Shown here in pieces: positions 1 through 12,198 of a DNA stretch of 64,000 nucleotides. Source of the stretch: Clavelina lepadiformis (Eukaryota; Chordata; Ascidiacea; Aplousobranchia; Clavelinidae); assembly GCF_947623445.1 (NCBI RefSeq), contig NC_135241.1, positions 15,688,501-15,752,500 of the forward strand. The letters are read 5' to 3'. Each line of letters starts with the position of its first letter. Position 1 is the stretch's first letter. The position numbers were made by a program, and so were the translations under genes. The notes under the pieces are model-generated. The model did no database searches. It worked only from the letters and a program-made list of their open reading frames with translations, and was not told the origin of the DNA.

Positions 1-642
1 AAACTGCAATTATGTTATAACTTTTAAGGCGACAAAACACCGAGAAAAATGGCTTGGAATGTGACAGTGACAGCGGCTTTTACATCGATCACTGAACGGA
101 TTTATTAATAACTGAAGTCAGTGTGACTTCATTTTACGTCTCGGTAACGTTTCTGTTATAGACACCGAAAAAGCGTTTGCTATAACAGTGGAACAAATAA
201 GATTCTGGTGGAATGAAATTGGAGGCAAAAGGAAGATTTCATGACTCCAATTTACAAAGGTGGAACGCATCTACACAGTTGATACGGTTACTGTAATCTG
301 CACCTTTCCTAACGAAAAATTCACATCCAGACATTACAGCATTAGGCACCCACTTTGCATACTTTTTTTGCCTGGACCAGGTCTTGGCTACCTTCACGTA
401 GGTCTACTTACACATAGCTGTGCATACAGTCAGCGCAAACCTGCAATTGTAATAAAAAATCGCACAGTTTACAGCGTTTCTTTCATTGCATCATTACCGA
501 AACTTTTCAGATCAGACTTGACAACAAATTGTTTACCAAGTAAAAAGTTAATAATGACCGATTTATGTTAAGCTCCATATATGCACTCGAGCGTTACTGT
601 GGAGAAAGAAAACGAGAGCACGTGACCAACTTTCTCGTCATG
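1..642. other. No gene recognised
   Basis: Only short unrelated open frames occur here, none with a recognisable motif or a consistent splice pattern. I see no repeat that recurs elsewhere in the window. Confidence 0.5.
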
Positions 643-650
643 GTATATAT

Positions 651-1050
651 CAGGGGTGGGCAAACTGCGGCTCGCCGGCATGTTTTTTGTGGCTCTTCAA
701 GTCGAATCGTAAAATTACAAAAAAATTGTAAAGGCTACCAAGAGCACCGTTTATGAACGTTTCTGTCTATTTTTTTCTTTATTTGGGCCAGCATTTCGTT
801 TATGACGTAACAATAGACATAGAGTCAGACATTGATTTCAGGTATAGATTCTATGGCGAAGGTGGTCAAAGTGCGCCTCGCCGACATGTTTTTTATGGTA
901 CTTCTAGCTGATATGAGTGATAAGTAATATCCCAAAATGACTACTAATAATATAATAACCAAAATGACAATCATTACTGATTTTGCGGCTCGCTGGTGTT
1001 TATAGTTTTCTGCAAGTGACTCTTTCATTGAACAAGTTTGCCCACCCCTG
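651..1050. mobile_element. hAT-type MITE, 400 bp, with perfect 8-bp target duplication
   Basis: The ends are perfect 16-bp inverted repeats: CAGGGGTGGGCAAACT at 651-666 and its complement at 1035-1050. They are flanked by identical 8-bp direct repeats, gtatatat at 643-650 and 1051-1058. CAGGG-type termini with an 8-bp duplication are the signature of the hAT superfamily. There is no coding capacity, so this is a non-autonomous derivative. Inside, about 858-910 and again near 983 are degraded copies of the left subterminal sequence (gcctcgcc followed by a catgtttttt-like run), so the element contains repeated subterminal motifs of the kind hAT transposases bind. Confidence 0.9.
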
Positions 1051-1058
1051 GTATATAT

Positions 1059-1803
1059 GTTATTGGTGTGACGTTTTTCATCTTCATTTCCCCAGTTTTT
1101 TATGTATCCGTAGTATGGATGTTATATTATTTATCCCATTCAAACATACTGCCGAATATCACACACCAATATTAAACACATTATATACTTCTGTTATTCT
1201 TAAAAATTCGGATCTTACAGTTGACTGAACTACATCCTTTACTTGACAACGGAATTGTTGCGAAAAAGTTCATAAAACCCAGTTTCGTATATGTTAAAAA
1301 TAGGTTGTCAGAGAAACATAGAATTTCACACGTCTTCCCATTGGCCTTGACCAGTCAATTAATAGACAGTTTTCATTAACTTTCCTCTTTTCGTTAATAG
1401 ATTGTTTTCTGTGTATATTTCAGTACTAGAAAACATGATTACCTGGCTTGTCTCGTACCAATATTTGAATTTAATTAAGAGAAAACGTTTAATAACCAGT
1501 TTACAGATAACCGGTCGAAAATGACCGTAAGGCGTAATCGTCCTTATAGGTAGGGAAATATTTCAGGGCTTCTAGTGTTAAGCTAGGACACTAGGTGAAG
1601 CTAAACAAACGCAAAATACGCACGCTGGTCTCAACAGAGGCCAAGTCTACTGAGAAGAAATTTCAATTGCTGTTTTAAAATTTATTCGAAACCTTCTTAT
1701 TACAAGTGTTTATACAGGCTACGGTTAATTTTCCAAATACATATTTAGGATAAGCTAACTACATGTCCAAACGACACTAGAGGCGCAGTGTGGTTGTTAC
1801 TAA
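1059..1803. other. Non-coding spacer
   Basis: No convincing coding sequence, RNA gene or repeat was seen between the hAT MITE and the start of the P-like element. Confidence 0.5.
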
Positions 1804-1810
1804 CATGCGC

Positions 1811-2190
1811 CAAAGAGATTTAAACACATGAGTAGAAACTTCTCTTTTGCGCATGACGTCATGTTTGTTTCTTTTATTCTCTTGGAGCATATTCTACTTT
1901 CTCCACGGTCACGGTTCACTGCATAACAATAAACATGCAGACGACGACAATGATTTTCAGATCTGTTTGCTGCTGGAACAGATTAGTCTTATTATTACGG
2001 TGCAGTTGTTGGGATCCAATGGGTGTTAAATTTAATTGAAATTAATTAATGAAATCAGGTGAGAGTTTTAGGTTCAGCAATTAATTTAGTTTCAGTTCCT
2101 TGAACTGCTAATGCTGCTCTTTTGTATCAAGGCATGGCTTAGCCTAGCCTACTTACGTTGCACGGGAAGATTTTTTCGTTCCCCATTTCT
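1811..2190. repeat. Left long inverted repeat of the P-like element
   Basis: This arm matches 7580-7960 in reverse complement with few differences, and also matches the internal arm 6720-7090. An internal partial duplication of the arm (about 1945-2057 resembled by 2280-2352) extends the subterminal region. Confidence 0.85.
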
Positions 2191-2595
2191 CTTCGACCAG
2201 GCAATTAGCAACTAAGACTCATTAGCATAGGCCTTATGTTGAAGGTGTTGTGCTATTAAAATAGGCTACTGAAAGTCTGATTTCAGATCTTGTTATTGTA
2301 GTGCAGTTGTTGGGATCTAATGGAGGTCAATTTGAAGTTAATTATTGAAATAGATTGTGACCCAAAAGACGATGCAGCAAACTTCATGTAAGATACGATA
2401 TGTTTATTATTCAATTAGCCAACTGCTGTTGAGCTTTTCCTGTATGGCGGTCACCCAGAGGGTACGTTCTGGCCAATTTATAATAAACAAACAAGCAAAA
2501 CAACAAATTAATGTAAGTCGTAACGAATATTTGAAGAAATGTTGTACTGATATATTGATGTCATTTAATCTGATAATGAAGATATTTATTTGCAG

Positions 2596-2850
2596 ATGTG
2601 GACAATGTTTGCATAATTGCACAAGTAATGAAACTTTGCTGGCTCATCAAAAAACTGTTCACGGTATATTTGTTTAGTGTTTGAAACTTATTTCATTTGG
2701 AGCTCTATCATTGGCAGTTCCGATTAAAAAAATCAAACAAACTTAATTTTACACTTTTCTCGCAGAATCTTCTAGCACTAATATTACAAAAGAAAAGCTG
2801 ATGGAATGGTGGGAAACAGTGGGTGGCGTTCACTCGAAATCAAGTTATTT
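2596..2850 (+). pseudogene. C2H2 zinc-finger exon pair, antisense inside the P-like element
   Basis: A possible exon at 2596-2667 follows a tttatttgcag acceptor and ends at a g|gtatat donor. It encodes a finger with C-x2-C-x12-H-x4-H spacing (CGQC...HQKTVH). After a ~100-bp intron, a ttttctcgcag acceptor at about 2765 opens a second short exon in the same frame, reading ESSSTNITKEKLMEWWETVGG-like sequence and running into the antisense tail of the transposase. This looks like a fragment of a host or transposon gene captured in the element's 3' non-coding region. No start codon or complete gene was found. The splice reading is inference. Confidence 0.35.
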
Positions 2851-5800
2851 TTTTCGCTTCGGCATTGGATCATCGCAAACATCACCATGTTTCCAGTCAA
2901 TAACGTGATTTACATTTGACCCCTTAAGTGACTTGATATTCTTTTTGCACATTATCACATTTTCAAATTGTGCATATTGGTGAATATCAGGCACTTCATT
3001 TCGACGGCCAGTTTGTCTCATATGACCGAAATATGCCTCCAATGGGTCTTGGTTTAAGCGCTTAGTTAAGACGTATGAACCTTCTGGGCTGTTCTCCAAC
3101 AAGAATTTCACCAATTCAGCAATGGCCATGGATGTGGAAACTAAACCGTCGTAGGTTTGATGGCTCAGAAACTGCTTTGACTGTTCGGAAACGGACCCAG
3201 TTAAACTGCTTTTCCATTGTTTTAACTCTGAGAGGAATGTATTAAGCCATTTCAGACGAGGATCATCAATCGTTGTATATGGTTTCAAGTCTGGGTTGTA
3301 TGAATAATTTAATCTGGTGTTCATGAGGTCAAACCACTTATTCAGCAAACCACGCACTCATCTTCATTTCTTCTCCACCACGACTCTTCATTAAACTGGA
3401 GACAGTTCCAGAGAGCAATTGTGCAGCATAGCAAACCCGCATTTTTGCGTAACTCTTTTGGGAAAAATGGCCATCAGTCAACTTGCAACTTCTCAACTCT
3501 GAACTTTCAAATAGGTAGGGAACATGGCAAAAATGCTCCCACAAAATGAAATGTTGTTTGTACTTCATCATTCTAGCTCCACCTGGACGGCTGGATCTCA
3601 CACAGTTACAGGCTGTCTTCAGCAAGTGTGGAGGGTCACTAATCAAATAAATAGGCATTTCTGGCTGATAAATATTAATACACTTGTAGGGGACGGTCAA
3701 ATTGGAATTATTGAGCAATTGGAACAATTTTCGATTGCAGGATGCACCATCAGCAACAAGTGCTAAGACTGTAAAACCACATCTGGCCAAGGATTCAACC
3801 ACTTCCCAGAACATGCTAACCAAGTGAAATGCCTTTGTATTCTTGGTGGCATAAAAGACAATAGGCCGGGAAAAATTGCTAAGGATACTCCTACCATAAA
3901 ATTGTAGGGCATGTGTGGCAGGAGCTTCATTATTGTATTGTCTGTCAACACCCAGATCAACAAATCCTATTATTCGGTCTGTTGCTGCATTATACACAAT
4001 ATTTTCTTTCACTGTAAACAAAATAAGCAACATTAATATGGCAGTATTAATATTTTCTGAAGCATTATAGGCTATATCTCGTGCATATACAGTTAATAAC
4101 TTGTGTCATTGTTTTGTCATAAAGCATGAATAAGAATCTTACACAGTGTGATTAATAGTGTTAAAAATACCAAGAAAAGTTTCACCTTTCATTTCATCGA
4201 TTGATATAACGAGAAAGCGTTCATGTGATGCTAGACTGAGACTTTTGGATTTCAGTTCTTCTAAAACATTATCTTGAATGCCAGGTGCAGTGCAGTAAAC
4301 ATTTCTGAAAACAGTACAAAAGTGAGCAAGTGAAACAATTGCTCGTAGGTAGCTAGTAGTAGCCAAATTACAGAGAACTGAACCCATACGCTACCGATAG
4401 TCATTTAGGGTGCGTGAGCTTGGTAATCGTAAAATGCCACTTTGTCGTAATTCTTCATAGGCACTTTTACTTTTAGCAGCTAGACTCAAACAGAACCTTT
4501 AAAGAAAATTGCAAGGGTTGATTTTAGCATGCTTTTACGAAATAAACAAAAACTTGAGGTCAACTGAACTCAAAACATGCTCAAGGAGACCTAAACCTAC
4601 TTTATTAACTCAGGGTGATATCTTTCCCCATTTCTTTTCATACTATTTAGCTTTTGCTGCTCTTTCCAAAAGATTGAGTAGAAGTTATCAATTTTATCCT
4701 CATCTTGAGCTAAAAAAAATGTATGATATTTACGTAAACTTCACAAACACATATGACACAAAAAAGACTGAGTTATATGCATTGTGTAGGTGCATCACAT
4801 TACATTTGTAGCTTCATTAGAGTAGTTATAAGTAACATATTCTGGATTACCAGCTTTGTAATCGGTATGATACCTGCTTTAACAATGGCTGTCATGTCAT
4901 CTGACATAATTTTATCTACCTCCACTTGCACCGTATCATCAGCTAACAGAGTCGAAACCTTAGCTTCTAATTCTCTAATGCTAATAAAGATTTACTTCTT
5001 AACAACAAGACTATCTTAAATAATACTGTTTTATTTCTATCTTCTGGCATTGCACAAACTACATATAGTTAAGTGTAAAAAGCACAACTACTGACACTGC
5101 CAACCTTGCGAATGAGACTATTACCAATAGGATTACAAAGTGCAATATCACCAAATTTCATTAGCAGTAAAGGTGGAGGTAATTCGAGATGGTAGGTTAA
5201 ATGTTGGCTGCGCTGATCGTTTTAAAGGTTGATCTTTAACCATATGGTAATAATTTAGCCTTTTCTGGTTGAGGCGTCCCTCCTTTTCATCTACACTACA
5301 ACAATTCCTGCACTGACCACTTTCCTTGAGAAAAAGTTCACAACTTGCATTTCTAACAACAAGAAATTTGGTTCATTAAACAAGAAAAGTTACAAAATAA
5401 GCCTAAGATACACTGTACGCCATCTGTGTACACTTTAAGCGCAATACATTATCAGTGTTAACAAAAATGAGTAAGTATATGGTCAGTGGTGGGATTGAAA
5501 TATGTTGTTATCTATATAACAAATGAAAAATTAGTTTTACCTGTATGCAAGTTTCCTAACCGTTGGTGCATTTTCAGAACTGAATGGTGTCATTGATTTG
5601 GTAGTCATGTGTGGCAAGCCACTTCCAGAATTATCCAATCCAGAACATATTGAAAATGATTCAATATCTTTTATGGTGCCGTGTAGTGTTTGAGTAGTTA
5701 TGTCCAGGGAGTAAATACAACTTGAGCGAGGTGCTTTCCAGCCATAATAGCATATCCTTAATGACATGTCATATAATACTCCAATCGAGTATTTAGGTTG

Positions 5801-6222
5801 ATCACAACCATCATAAAAAGAAAAAACAACATTTTTGTTTTCAAATGACCTCTGCCAACCTTCCGGCAAGCGAGCAGATTTCAAGGACGCAACAGATTTG
5901 AAATGTACTTTTGTTTCAAAGATACGCTTCTTCGGCAGCTTTCTTGAATGTACCTGTGCCACCGTCAGCTTAGGCATACACAAAGTGGGTACTGCTCCTT
6001 CACGTAATTCTTTACGGGAACCCTCTGCAAAAAAACTCTTATTAGTGCGTACATGAACATTTGCAATTTTGATACTTGTAATGGTACATATATTAATCTG
6101 AAACCACAGTGAAGGTTTGCACTAATAGCTTGTTACAGATGCAGTGTTATGCTGTGCTCACTCGCTAGTAAATTTAATGAAGTTCTGCATCAAACCATCT
6201 CATGGAAAACACTGCATCAAAC

Positions 6223-7090
6223 GCTAGACATGGCATTACATTAAATATCTTTCCTCAATACACTAGCTACACTACATGTAAGTGTATGTAAAACAAAATT
6301 TACTTAAAACAATGTCAGATCTTTCAAAATGCACTTCACACATTTTCACAGCATCTCGAGCAAATAGATTTTTATGTGCTCGTCGCTTCTGCAAGCCAGC
6401 ACAATACACTCCAACCTTTCTGCCCAGCTTTCCTTCTCCTTTTTTACAAATTTTCTCGAAGGTATCTTAAACAGAGTCACGGCAGGTGACCTGTTGTTGC
6501 ACATTGGTAAACAGCAAAAGTTTGCCATTATTTCAGACTATTTAGCTTATTTCAATAACTCAAAACCTGCAACATAAGACCTGTACTAATGAGTCTTAAT
6601 CTGTAAAGTTTTTATTCTGCGCGTGGAGCGTAATTTTATGCGCAGATGAAACAATACAATATGACTCGGTCTATCTAAATTTTTCATCCATTCATTTTAG
6701 TTTTCACCTTAAATGTGGTAAACGAAAAAATCTTCCCGCGCAACTCAAGTAGGCTAAGCTAAGCCATGCCTTGATACAAAACAGCAGCATTATCAGTTCA
6801 AGGAACTGAAACTAAGTTAATTGCTGAACCTAAAACTATCACCTGATTTCATTAATTAATTTCAATTAAATTTAACACCCATTGGATCCCAACAACTGCA
6901 CCGTAATAATATGACTAATCGCTTCCGTCAGCAAATGGATCTGAAAATCATTGTCGTCTTCCGCATGTTTATTGTTATGCAGTGAACCGTGACCGTGTCG
7001 AAAGTAGAATATGCTCCAAGAGAATAAAAGAAACAAAAATGACGTCATGCGCAAAAGAGAAGTTTCTACTCATGTGTTTAAATCTCTTTG
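6223..7090. repeat. Tandem duplicate of the P-like element's 5' end (copy A)
   Basis: Positions 6223-7090 and 7096-7960 are direct repeats of ~868 bp. Each begins cgctaga, contains a THAP exon and the long inverted-repeat arm, and ends aaatctctttg like the true right end. Copy A is therefore a second complete right terminus buried inside the element. Recombination between two elements, or insertion of one into the end of another, would produce this. Confidence 0.88.
6346..6528 (-). pseudogene. Duplicated THAP exon broken by a one-base deletion
   Basis: This copy is nearly identical to the THAP exon at 7179-7404 up to RSDEHIK. A T run is one base shorter (five Ts near 6369-6373, against six near 7243-7248), which shifts the frame and ends the exon as IYLLEML. 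The intact outer copy can still splice to 6024, skipping this one. Confidence 0.85.
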
Positions 7091-7579
7091 GTCTAACGCT
7101 AGATATGCCATTACATTAAATATCTTTCCTCAATACACTAGTTACACTACATGTAAGTGTATGTAAAACAAATTTTACTTAAAACAATGTCAGATCTTTC
7201 AAAATGCACTTCACACATTTTCACAGCATCTCGAGCAAATAGATTTTTTATGTGCTCGTCGCTTCTGCAAGCCAGCACGATACACTCTAACCTTTCTGCC
7301 CAGCTTTCCTTCTCCTTTTTTACAAATTTTCTCGAAGGTATCTTAAACAGAGTCACGGCAGGTGACCTGTTGTTGCACATTGGTAAACAGCACAAGTTTG
7401 CCATTATTTCAGACTATTTAGCTTATTTCAATAACTCAAAGCCTGCAACATAAGACCTGTACTATTGAGTCTTAATCTGTAAAGTTTTTATTCTGCGCGT
7501 GGAGCGTAATTTTATGCGCAGATGAAACAATACAATATGACTCGGTCTATCTAAATTTTTCATCCATTCATTTTATTTT

Positions 7580-7960
7580 TACCTTAAATGTGGTGAACGA
7601 AAAAATCTTCCCGCGCAACTCAAGTAGGCTAAGCCATGCCTTGATACAAAACAGCAGCATTATCAGTTCAAGGAACTGAAACTAAGTTAATTGCTGAACC
7701 TAAAACTCTCACCTGATTTCATTAATTAATTTCAATTAAATTTAACACCCAATGGATCCCAATAACTGCACCGTAATAATAAGACTAATCTGTTCCAGCA
7801 GCAAACAGATCTGAAAATCATTGTCGTCGTCTGCATGTTTATTGTTATGTAGTGAACCGTGACCGTGGAGAAAGTAGAATATGCTCCAAGAGAATAAAAG
7901 AAACAAACATGACGTCATGCGCAAAAGAGAAGTTTCTACTCATGTGTTTAAATCTCTTTG
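7580..7960. repeat. Right long inverted repeat of the P-like element
   Basis: This is the terminal arm complementary to 1811-2190. It ends aaatctctttg at 7960, directly before the catgcgc duplication. It lies upstream of the transposase start and should contain its promoter. Confidence 0.82.
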
Positions 7961-8226
7961 CATGCGCCAATGAACAAGCAAAAGTGACAAAGCTGAAAAG
8001 GCCTAAAATGTGCTCATGAAAAATAACGTTAATAATTGCTGGTAACAACTATTACGGCCACTAAACCTATACTTAATTAAATCCATAAAGGATAAGTTGA
8101 TAATCCAAAAAATTCAGCAGACCAGCAGGTGGTTTGTTCAAGCAACTTATAATTGAAAATTGCTTCAATACTGTATATCAGTGGATAGGAAAAGAAACCC
8201 CATTCAGGGCAAGAACCCGGTTTCTG

Positions 8227-8510
8227 CACTGCAAAAAATAATGCCTTATTGTTAGTTCAAAAGGCTTATATTTAGTGCAGTTGTTTGATGAACTCGAATT
8301 TTGGCTTATTCTTAGTGCATTTAACAATTATGTCTCATTGTTAGTATATTTCCAAGTTTCCTTCCTTGTTGTTAGTAATTCTCAGCCTAATATGTAGGAT
8401 TGCTAACTAATGACCTATTATTTAGAAACCTACCGTTATTGCGGCCTTATTACTAGACATTTTGAATTTCTTGGCTAACATTTAGTTGAAAGAAAACTTA
8501 GTCAGTTTGC
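8227..8510. repeat. Subterminal repeat array of the CACTA-like element
   Basis: At least six degenerate copies of a motif around cttattgttagt recur at roughly 30-60 bp intervals (for example 8245-8255, 8265-8275, 8305-8317, 8335-8347, 8365-8377). Similar motifs in the opposite sense occur at 14800-15060. These are candidate transposase-binding sites. Confidence 0.6.
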
Positions 8511-8934
8511 AAGAGCCAACAACGTAATATTGTCTGATTAACACCATGCCGTTATGATTCCTGTTTGGCCGCTGCCCTTTCGCCGCAAAACTTATTGTAG
8601 TGTAATCCAAAGTGTGCACCGGCTTCTAATTGTAAGCGAGAAACAATTTATTACAGTACTTAGTGTTACATCACTAAAATGTTACAAGTTAACATAATTT
8701 TCTGTTGAAATCGTCATTCTTCCAATATACAAAAATGATTTTATATGAACCTATAGGACAGGTATATTTTGTCTGAATCGCAGCCGCTGTATAGCGCATA
8801 CTTGTGCTTACATTAATTAATTCTGCAGCAAACTCGTTTTTAATTGAATTGGATCTATAACATTAATTTTTTCACTTTCAAATCAAATCAATACGTAAGA
8901 AATCAATTGTTACGTACACACTTAAATTCCATAT

Positions 8935-11900
8935 CTATATCAATGCATAAAAATCAATTTTAGACGCTAAAAAGCACTCTTGTCCACACAAGTAACAGCA
9001 AAGTGGCTCATAATGCAACAGGTTATTAAACGAAAGTAATTTTATGACACTAGATTCCTGAATTGCAAATGAACAGTAACCACAGTTAAACCCAAGTGTT
9101 TTATATCTCATAGCATCAAATAAGATCTTGCCTTGAATACTCAATATATTAATCACACGCCAAAAAATTGGCAGCTCCACTTCAACTCCACAACAAATAA
9201 AGCAACCGGGCTTAAACGTTTGACCATTTATACACACCCAAGAATATGTGGTAATTTCAGCATGGTTATTGGGCAACTCTAGACGTAGTTTCAAATCGCT
9301 GGAAGCTTCCTTTGCAACACCATACGTAATCTGGTCATTAAACATAGACCCATCTTGCAGCTCCAAAGATAAAGCCTTTTGAAAACGTGTAGCCATGTAT
9401 TTACATATGTTTTTAAAATTAGCAATCTTGGTTAATTGTTTTAAAAAAGAATGTTTTCCTTCATATCTCATGCACCAAAAATGCATACTTGGTCCAAGCC
9501 TGGATATGTCCGATGGTAAATGAAGAAGATAGTGTTGCTTTGGTATTATGTTTACCCCAGGGAAGCTTTGCCTAAATAAATCTAAGTGATAAGCAATTTT
9601 CCAACGCAGAAGAGCTATTTGAGATTGAGATACACATGGTGAAAAAACTGTAGACATGATTTCAAGTAATGTCACAAAACACCCCCAATGCACAGATGTC
9701 ATATCCACCCACTCATAAACAAAAAAAGGAAGAAGGCGGCCGAGAAGCCACATCTGAGAAGCAGATTGTCTCAAACTTCCATCTTTCTCGAGATGACTAC
9801 TATCCAGATTGCTTGGTTTCTTGCGTCTGTCCATGTATGAGTATGGAAACTTCTCAAGTTTTTCATTGAACTGTTCGATGGTGAAATATTTTTTGATATT
9901 AACGTAATAATTCAGAAGATGTTTCATGACATAAGGTAAGCAACCCTCAAGAATTACGTGCATCGGATCTTGTGGAACGCAATGGAACGGATTGAAATAC
10001 GGCACCTTAAACAAAGATGACAATCTATTTACTCCAAATTCAGTGGAGGATTTTCTGCAGATATTTTTGCAGTGAATATTTACGTGAGTTTGCAAGGACC
10101 GTAACTTAAAATCGCTTTCAAAAAACATCCGCTGCATGTCATCAAAATTGCACAAACAATGCCGACATTTCTGTTTTGCAAACCCTACACCTTCTTTAAA
10201 ACCTGTAATTTGGTGCGCTGCGAGGGTGTCGCTGATAACTGCAAGCAACGATCCTTTCACATTTATGACTCCACCTTTTTTTAATTGAACTTCAAAACCC
10301 TTGTCAGATAAAATTTCCAATTCTTCATAAAATGTTGATAAAACTTTGTCTATTCCGAACTTCACCACGTCTGATGTATGAGCTATTGCTAACAAAAAGA
10401 TATTGGCCAACCGTGAGCGATAAATAGGATTTATATTTCCAAATGAAACATAAAAAACTGATATTTTATGTTTTCGGGATTTGCTACCAAGTGGATTGCA
10501 CAATTCCAGATCGTCAAAGTAAAGTAACAGCTGCAAAGCTGTGGGCGAAGAAGTAAACAAAGGGTGATTTTGAAGAACTTGGCCATCACAGAAATCTCTT
10601 AAATATTGATCCCGGTTATCTCGTGTCATTGACGTTTTCATGTCGTCATAGTTTTTCACCATTTTACAGAACGATATATTGTTAATTAAAAGTCTGATTG
10701 TGTTCCGTAAAGAAATGTATTGAATGGATCTTGGATGACGTTCAAGGCTTCGGTTATCACGACATCCTTGGGTTTTGGTAGTAAATCCAACAATTACTTC
10801 CTGAGGCTGACAAAAATCTATATTTTGTTCAAAAACCTGCCTTCTGCTATATGCATTTCCCAGTCTATCAAAACGATGCTGAAAGAGATAAATTTTGGCG
10901 GACAAATTGTGAAGAAGTGACGAATCAGATACTAGAGTTTTTATCCTTGTCCACATTTCCTCTTCATGCCTTTTCATCATTTGTACAATATCATCCACCG
11001 CTACCTGCGAAAAAGTAAAAGATGTAAAGCTTGCAGAAAGGATACTATAATTACGATAGTGGATTTTAAATAACTGTGACGTGATTACCATTAGTAAATG
11101 TCTCGGACATAGGCTACTACTGCAATCTCCAATAGGCTATTAACCACTTTTTATATGAAAATTTTGGTTGGAGTTAATGTTAACTTAAATAACAGAAACT
11201 TAACGTCGACAGCAATTTGCTTTCAATCATCATTCAGTGAAGAAAGCAGCCTAATTACCCAATGGCAATCCACAATCCACTGCGTTCCAACTTATCGCAT
11301 TAAGTGACAACAAAGCCACATAATATGTGAAAGTACTGTACTTAGCATTGAAATTTCAACCACTAAAATAATCCTGACAAAATTGCCAAAAACATACATC
11401 TAGGAACGAACTTGAAGTTAAATTTGCTTTTATATATACAGTATATGCATTTATATACAGTATATATATGTATATATATATATACATACATATATGGTAG
11501 GTTTGGTATAAATTATTTTCCTTACCTGCGTTAAATTGTGTCGCGATTGCAAATGGAATACTTGAAGCTCACTTTCAGTCTGTAATGTTTCCAAGTCGTC
11601 ACTTTCCTTGGTGGCTTCAGGTACATGCTGCTGCACTAACTCTTCTTCTAAAGGGTTGTGGTCATTAGGTTCGCAGTTGTTTGTGCTCTGGAATAACAAG
11701 GGATCTGTTTCTGACAAAATGGGTTCCTCAGCAGCAGAACTTTGACTTTTGTGATTGCGCCATCGGTGTTTCACATAACCAGCATAACTGTGAAACTCTT
11801 TAGGACAACCGTCAATTTGGCAAATAATCCGGAAACAGCTATCAATGATGTCTTTATGTGCTCTTCTTATGTGTCGCATGTATAGGGTGCTACTTTCAAA

Positions 11901-11948
11901 AGCGAATTCGCAAGAACCTTTGCCGCGACAAACATGGCACAAGAACAT
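8935..11948 (-). CDS. CACTA-like transposase with N-terminal C2H2 fingers, ~830 aa
   Basis: Two exons, 11948-11526 and 11004-8935, join at a gtaag donor and a tttttcgcag acceptor in phase 0, giving about 830 residues with no internal stop. Exon 1 (141 aa) has two C2H2-type fingers: an atypical one (CHVC...HIRRAH) and a C-x4-C-x12-H-x4-H one (CQIDGC...HRWRNH). An acidic linker follows. The large exon carries motifs shared by a transposase family I associate with animal EnSpm-like elements: YFDDLELCNPLG, a CRHC knuckle, DPMHVILEGCLP, KQHYLLHLP and MHFWCMRYEGKHSF. The conserved Asp in FDDLE and DPMH and the Glu in MRYE are candidate catalytic residues; that is inference. The gene diverges from the accessory gene at 12199, with about 250 bp between the starts as a shared promoter region. 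Confidence 0.82.
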
Positions 11949-12198
11949 ATTTTACTATAATTCTTTCTACACTTTACTACAGTGTGGTCTAAGGTCCAAT
12001 ACCTTTCAGTTTAGCAACGCTAGCACGGTTCATTTTCTTTTCTTTTTTACCAAAGCTCATTTCAGTTATTGCCGGAAAAAGAGAACCGAGACTTATGCAT
12101 TCAAACGTCATAATGGCTAAGAAAAAAGATTGTGGTATTATTTGTCATGTCCGCACTTGTCTCTGTCTTTTTATGTTCGCCACTGTACAAGTCGGGTG

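Larger units (their letters stand above)
2845..7404 (-). pseudogene. P-element/THAP9-like transposase, nearly complete, one frameshift
   Basis: The exon chain (minus strand) is 7404-7179, 6024-5541, 5352-5152, 4980-4874, 4709-4601, 4496-4395, 4304-4186 and 4011-2845. All seven junctions are GT-AG and keep phase. Exon 1 is a THAP zinc finger (C-x4-C start, CNNRSP, FKIPS). A coiled-coil-like stretch follows (IRELEAKVSTLL), then the P-type motif before the catalytic core (SSRTLNDY...PGIQDNVLEEL). The RNase-H-like core contains IDEMKVKENIVYN, RIIGFVDLG, ADGASCNRKLF and SDPPHLLKTACN. The last part has NKWFDLMNTRLN and NQDPLEAYFGHMRQ. Expected length is about 840 aa; human THAP9 is ~900. The frame shifts between 3338 and 3360, where MKMSAWFAE ends in a stop and NKWFDLMN continues in another frame. 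That break, if not a sequencing error, kills the protein. Confidence 0.85.
1811..7960 (-). mobile_element. P-element/THAP9-type DNA transposon, 6.15 kb, full length
   Basis: The element is bounded by long inverted repeats. The left end starts CAAAGAGATTTAAACAC and the right end is its complement; the arms match for about 380 bp (1811-2190 and 7580-7960). A direct repeat catgcgc(c) lies outside both ends (1804-1810 and 7961-7967). It can be read as a 7-bp duplication with symmetric ends or an 8-bp one with a one-base offset; P elements normally make 8 bp. Inside, the minus strand encodes a THAP-domain transposase in eight exons. The right (5') end carries a tandem duplication at 6223-7090 and 7096-7960. 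Lineage assignment rests on the THAP finger and the P-type RNase-H-like motifs, which are seen directly. The frameshift near 3340 suggests this copy is dead. Confidence 0.88.

Noticed and set aside
1847-2029. 60-codon frame repeated at 6872-7054 and 7742-7924
   Set aside because: It lies in the long inverted-repeat arms of the P-like element and is repeated because the arms are repeated; a coding role is not supported.
11451-11510. Long TA-rich run next to the transposase exon 1 donor
   Set aside because: Simple AT microsatellite inside the transposase intron; no further structure.
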